Shown: piece by piece, positions 5,384-8,329 of the stretch | How positions within the stretch are numbered: the first letter of the stretch is position 1 | How the letters are laid out: each line of letters begins with the position of its first letter | DNA from: Actinomycetales bacterium | GTDB lineage: Bacteria; Actinomycetota; Actinomycetes; Actinomycetales; Cellulomonadaceae | Direction: 5' to 3' | Assembly (NCBI GenBank): GCA_012514835.1 | Contig: JAAYZM010000054.1 | Span: 1-8,329, forward strand | DNA length: 8,329 bases | Program-made: the position numbers and the translations under genes | The notes under the pieces: model-generated | Database searches by the model: none | Seen by the model: the letters and a program-made list of their open reading frames with translations, nothing else | What the model was told of the DNA's origin: nothing

Positions 5384-7510
5384 GTGGGAACCGAGTGGAA
5401 GGAACCGAGCGAGCGGCTCGACGCGCTCGCGCACGCCTACGGGATCGTGCCCTCGCGCACGGGCTACGGCGGCGGGACGCACCCCACCGACGAGCGGACC
5501 GTGATCGCGGCGCTCGCGGCCTTCGACATCGACGCCTCGAGCCCCGAGAAGGTCGAGGTTGCGCTCGCGCACCGCGAGCTGGACCCGTGGCGACGAGTCC
5601 TTCCCCCCACGCTCGTGCTGCGGCAGGGGCACGGGCGGCGCGTCCCCGTGCACGTGGACCACGGTGACCCGGTCACCCTGACGCTGCGCCTCGACCCCGA
5701 GGCAGGCGGCGGTACGCGCCACCCCGCGCAGGTGGACCACTACACGGAGCCGCGCGAGGTGGACGGGCGGCTCGTGGGCCGCGCGATGTTCGAGCTGCCG
5801 GACGACCTCCCGCTCGGCTGGCACGAGCTCGAGGCGGAAGGGCCGACGGCGCGCGCCCGGGCGACCGTCGTCGTGGTCCCCACCCGTCTGGACCTGCCCG
5901 AGCACCTCACCGCGGACCGCTCGAGCTGGGGCTTCATGGCCCAGCTCTACTCGGTGCGCTCGCGGGCCTCGTGGGGCGTGGGCGACTTCGCGGACCTCGC
6001 CGAGCTGGGCTGGCTCGCTGGCCGCCACGGCGCGGACTTCCTGCTCATCAACCCGCTCCACGCGGCCGAGCCCGTCGCACCGCTCACGCCTTCGCCCTAC
6101 CTGCCCACCACCCGGCGCTTCGTGAACCCACTGTACGTGCGCGTCGAGGAGATCCTCGAGACGGCGTACCTGACCGCCGCGGACCGCTCCCTCGTGGAGT
6201 GGGCGTCCGAGCCGGCGCGTGCCCTCAACGAGGACTCGGGACCGATCGACCGGGACGCGGCGTGGACCGCGAAGAAGTCCGCGCTCGAGACGGTGTTCGC
6301 GGCGGGCCGCTCGGCGGGCCGCCAGGCGCACCTCGACGCGTTCCGCGCGGACCAGGGCCAGGGTCTCGAGGACTTCGCCCTGTGGTGCGCGCTCGAGGAG
6401 CACTTCGACGGTCACCCGTGGCCCGTCGAGGCCCGCCTCGGCACGCCCGAGGTGGACGCGCTGCGCGTGGAGCTGTCCGAGCGCGTGGACTTCTACTGCT
6501 GGCTCCAGTGGGTAGCCGACCAGCAGCTCGGCGCCGCGCAGCGGGCCGCGCGCGAGGGCGGCATGAAGATCGGGATCATGCACGACCTCGCCGTGGGCGT
6601 GCACCCCGAGGGCGCGGACACGTGGGCGCTCGGCGACGCGCTCGCGGACGACATCGAGGTGGGCGCCCCGCCGGACATGTACAACCAGCAGGGGCAGAAC
6701 TGGTCGCAGCCCCCGTGGCGGCCTGACGCGCTCGACCGCTCCGGCTACGCGCCGTACCGGGACATGCTGCGCACCGTGCTGCGCCACGCGGGCGCGCTGC
6801 GCGTGGACCACGTGATCGGCCTGTTCCGCTTGTGGTGGATCCCCGCGGGCTTCCCCGCGACGGAGGGCGTGTACGTCTACTACGACCACGAGGCGCTCGT
6901 GGGCATCCTGTGCCTCGAGGCCCAGCGCGCGGGCGCGGTGGTGATCGGGGAGGACCTCGGCACCGTCGAGCCGTGGGTACGCGACTACCTCGCCGAGCGA
7001 GGCGTGCTCGGCACGTCGGTGCTGTGGTTCGAGCGGTCCGACGACGGCGGGATCCTGCCGCCCGAGCACTACCGGCGCCTGGCGCTGGCGACCGTCACGA
7101 CGCACGACCTGCCCCCGACGGCGGGCTACCTGGCGGAGGAACACGTCACGCTGCGCGAGAGCCTCGGCCTGCTGACCGAGCCGGAACCCCTCGTGCGGGC
7201 CGAGGCGCGCCGTGAGCGTGCCGCGCTGCTGGCGATCTTGCGCGAACGCGGACTGCTCGGCGCGGACCCCTCGGAGCGACAGGTGGTCGAGGCGATGCAC
7301 CGCCTGGTGCAGCGCTCGCCCGCGGCGCTGTTCGGCGTGGCCCTCGTGGACGCCGTGGGGGAGCGGCGCGCCCAGAACCAGCCCGGCACGGACACCGAGT
7401 ACGCCAACTGGAAGATCCCGCTGGGTGACTCTTCGGGCCGCACGATCCTGCTCGACGAGCTGTTCGACCACCCGCGGCTGCGCTCCCTGATCGCCGCGAT
7501 CCGCCCCTAG
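5384..7510 (+). CDS. malQ: 4-alpha-glucanotransferase (amylomaltase, GH77)
   Basis: MalQ transfers alpha-1,4-glucan segments between maltodextrins in the cytoplasm, with release of glucose, and serves maltose/maltodextrin and glycogen use. The protein has 708 residues, normal for actinobacterial forms with an N-terminal extension and a beta-sandwich (about 75-165) before the GH77 barrel. Catalytic residues are visible: nucleophile Asp475 in LRVDHVIGL, acid/base Glu523 in VIGEDLGTV, and Asp575 in TTHDLPPTAG. Further family blocks are SSWGFMAQLYSVRS (180-193), INPLHAAEP (222-230), MHDLAVGVHPEGADTW (399-414), GAPPDMYNQQGQNWSQPPW (427-445) and the late NQPGTDTEYANWKIPL (665-680). It starts with GTG at 5384, likely leaderless, and diverges from mscS. 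Its TAG stop is shared, through CTAG, with the convergent methyltransferase. No other maltose genes are nearby. Confidence 0.97.
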   Translation: MGTEWKEPSERLDALAHAYGIVPSRTGYGGGTHPTDERTVIAALAAFDIDASSPEKVEVALAHRELDPWRRVLPPTLVLRQGHGRRVPVHVDHGDPVTLTLRLDPEAGGGTRHPAQVDHYTEPREVDGRLVGRAMFELPDDLPLGWHELEAEGPTARARATVVVVPTRLDLPEHLTADRSSWGFMAQLYSVRSRASWGVGDFADLAELGWLAGRHGADFLLINPLHAAEPVAPLTPSPYLPTTRRFVNPLYVRVEEILETAYLTAADRSLVEWASEPARALNEDSGPIDRDAAWTAKKSALETVFAAGRSAGRQAHLDAFRADQGQGLEDFALWCALEEHFDGHPWPVEARLGTPEVDALRVELSERVDFYCWLQWVADQQLGAAQRAAREGGMKIGIMHDLAVGVHPEGADTWALGDALADDIEVGAPPDMYNQQGQNWSQPPWRPDALDRSGYAPYRDMLRTVLRHAGALRVDHVIGLFRLWWIPAGFPATEGVYVYYDHEALVGILCLEAQRAGAVVIGEDLGTVEPWVRDYLAERGVLGTSVLWFERSDDGGILPPEHYRRLALATVTTHDLPPTAGYLAEEHVTLRESLGLLTEPEPLVRAEARRERAALLAILRERGLLGADPSERQVVEAMHRLVQRSPAALFGVALVDAVGERRAQNQPGTDTEYANWKIPLGDSSGRTILLDELFDHPRLRSLIAAIRP

Positions 7511-8329
7511 CCGCGCGAGGTCGCACCGAGCGCACGCCGTGCGCGCCGCGCGATGCCACGCAGGACCCGACGCGCACGGGCGAGCAGGGCGTGACCACGG
7601 CGCGCCACGGCGGTGCGGCGCCGCAGGACCACGCGCGCGACCCCCGCGGTCTCATCGTGCTCGAGCGTCACGAGGGCCAGGTGCGAGCCCGCGGTCCACC
7701 TGCGCACGAGCTCGCGCGGCGCGACGGCCCGGTGCAGGGGCGTCCCGAGCGGTCCGGGCTCTCGCTCGTGGGTCGTCACCTCGAGGACCACGAGCGACCC
7801 GGGGGCCAGAACGCGACGCAGCGTCCGGACGAGAGCCACCTCGGTGGCCTCCTCGACGCTGTCGAGGAGGCGACGCGCGTAGACGAGGACGGGGCCGCGT
7901 GCCGTCAGCGGTGTGAGGAGGGCGCGCAGGGCCTTCGCGTGGCCGACGTCGGCCCGTGCGAACCGCACCCCCTCGCGCCCCGCGCGTCGCTCGGCCTTCT
8001 CGACCGCGGCGCGCGAGCCGTCGATGCCCAGTGCCGGCAGCTCACCCGCGACCGTGAGGGTGTCACGACCGTCCCCGCACCCGAGGTCGATCACGCCCAC
8101 CGTGCGGGCGTTCCGGTGCGCCGCGGCGAACCGCGCGAGCTCGCTCGGCCCGTCCTCGGGCGCCTCGCCGCGGGCATAGTGCCGCTCCCACTGCAGCAGC
8201 GACATCTGCCCCGGCGTGACACGGACGGCCCTCATGGCGCGCCGGGCCGCGGGCTGGATGCTCCACTGGAACAGCGGGTCGGGCGTGCGCCACCCGGGAC
8301 CGTACGTCGCGGCGAGCGCACCCGCGGCG
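7507..8329 (-). CDS. Class I SAM-dependent methyltransferase, 5' end probably beyond the window
   Basis: It transfers a methyl group from S-adenosylmethionine to an unknown acceptor. Counting from the internal ATG at 8235, motif I is VIDLGCGDGRDT (48-59), the acidic SAM-ribose residue is Asp72 in GIDGS, and FARADV (92-97) lies near the adenine site. A Rossmann-type core follows (VLVYARRLLDSV; LAPGSLVVLEV). The C-terminal 38 residues are Arg-rich. That ATG has no Shine-Dalgarno site. The frame stays open to the right edge with nearly all codons ending in G or C. It encodes a natural-looking segment with YGPGWRTPDP. I therefore treat the gene as running past 8329. That segment recalls the C-terminal part of LicD/fukutin-type phosphotransferases, so this may be a transferase-methyltransferase fusion. 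A cell-surface glycan substrate is only an inference. The TAG stop overlaps that of malQ. Confidence 0.75.
   Translation of the reverse strand, partial: AAGALAATYGPGWRTPDPLFQWSIQPAARRAMRAVRVTPGQMSLLQWERHYARGEAPEDGPSELARFAAAHRNARTVGVIDLGCGDGRDTLTVAGELPALGIDGSRAAVEKAERRAGREGVRFARADVGHAKALRALLTPLTARGPVLVYARRLLDSVEEATEVALVRTLRRVLAPGSLVVLEVTTHEREPGPLGTPLHRAVAPRELVRRWTAGSHLALVTLEHDETAGVARVVLRRRTAVARRGHALLARARRVLRGIARRARRALGATSRG
7530..7544 (+). terminator. Possible hairpin after malQ, inside the methyltransferase gene
   Basis: GCGCAC and GTGCGC form a 6-bp stem with a 3-nt loop, 19 nt after the malQ stop. No T-run follows. The gene pair has no intergenic space, so any terminator for malQ must lie in the opposing coding sequence. 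This is the clearest candidate I see, but it is weak. Confidence 0.2.

Noticed and set aside
5309..7471. A long upstream extension of the mscS frame, antisense to malQ
   Set aside because: The frame is open only because of GC bias. The MscS homology begins at the ATG at 5308, and the extension has low-complexity composition and opposes the conserved GH77 coding sequence.
1..8329. Mobile elements, CRISPR arrays, tRNA/rRNA genes, toxin-antitoxin or defence genes
   Set aside because: I found no transposase or integrase motifs, spaced repeats of CRISPR type, tRNA-like folds or abrupt composition change. The longest exact repeats noticed are the 11-bp and 10-bp ones listed.

Overview
The window is GC-rich (third codon positions almost all G or C), coding-dense DNA from an actinobacterium. 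The group II truncated haemoglobin, the actinobacterial-style MalQ with an N-terminal domain, the GTG starts and the probable leaderless promoters fit Micrococcales, perhaps near Cellulomonadaceae or Promicromonosporaceae. The genus cannot be fixed from the sequence alone.

Layout, left to right. (1) A minus-strand unit read from about 2640 down to 1: PTS enzyme I (ptsI), a truncated haemoglobin of the GlbO type, and a TesB-like acyl-CoA thioesterase cut by the left edge. The last two overlap by a GTGA. (2) A 126-bp divergent control region (2597-2722) with two back-to-back -10-like boxes, a 10-bp tandem repeat and a short inverted repeat. (3) A plus-strand pair of single-domain PTS proteins, EIIB and EIIA of the glucose/N-acetylglucosamine family, 3 nt apart. 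(4) A single-gene unit for a classical short-chain dehydrogenase/reductase with its own AT-richer promoter region. It ends at a strong hairpin shared with the 3' end of the next, convergent gene. (5) A divergent pair, mscS-type channel (minus) and malQ (plus), 75 bp apart, both apparently leaderless. (6) A minus-strand SAM-dependent methyltransferase that overlaps the malQ stop through the palindrome CTAG and probably continues past the right edge.

How it fits together: EI takes phosphate from PEP and passes it through HPr (not in the window) to EIIA, then EIIB, then a membrane EIIC (also not in the window). The shared divergent region suggests that the general and the sugar-specific PTS parts are co-regulated. 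MalQ handles maltodextrins and glycogen-derived glucans. The rest (globin, thioesterase, SDR, MscS) looks like ordinary chromosomal housekeeping or stress functions. I see no mobile element, CRISPR array, tRNA, rRNA or defence island. I found no convincing new multi-gene system. The points most worth a second look are the open right-edge frame that may be a transferase-methyltransferase fusion, the repeat-bearing ptsI/EIIB divergent promoter, and the paired leaderless promoters.
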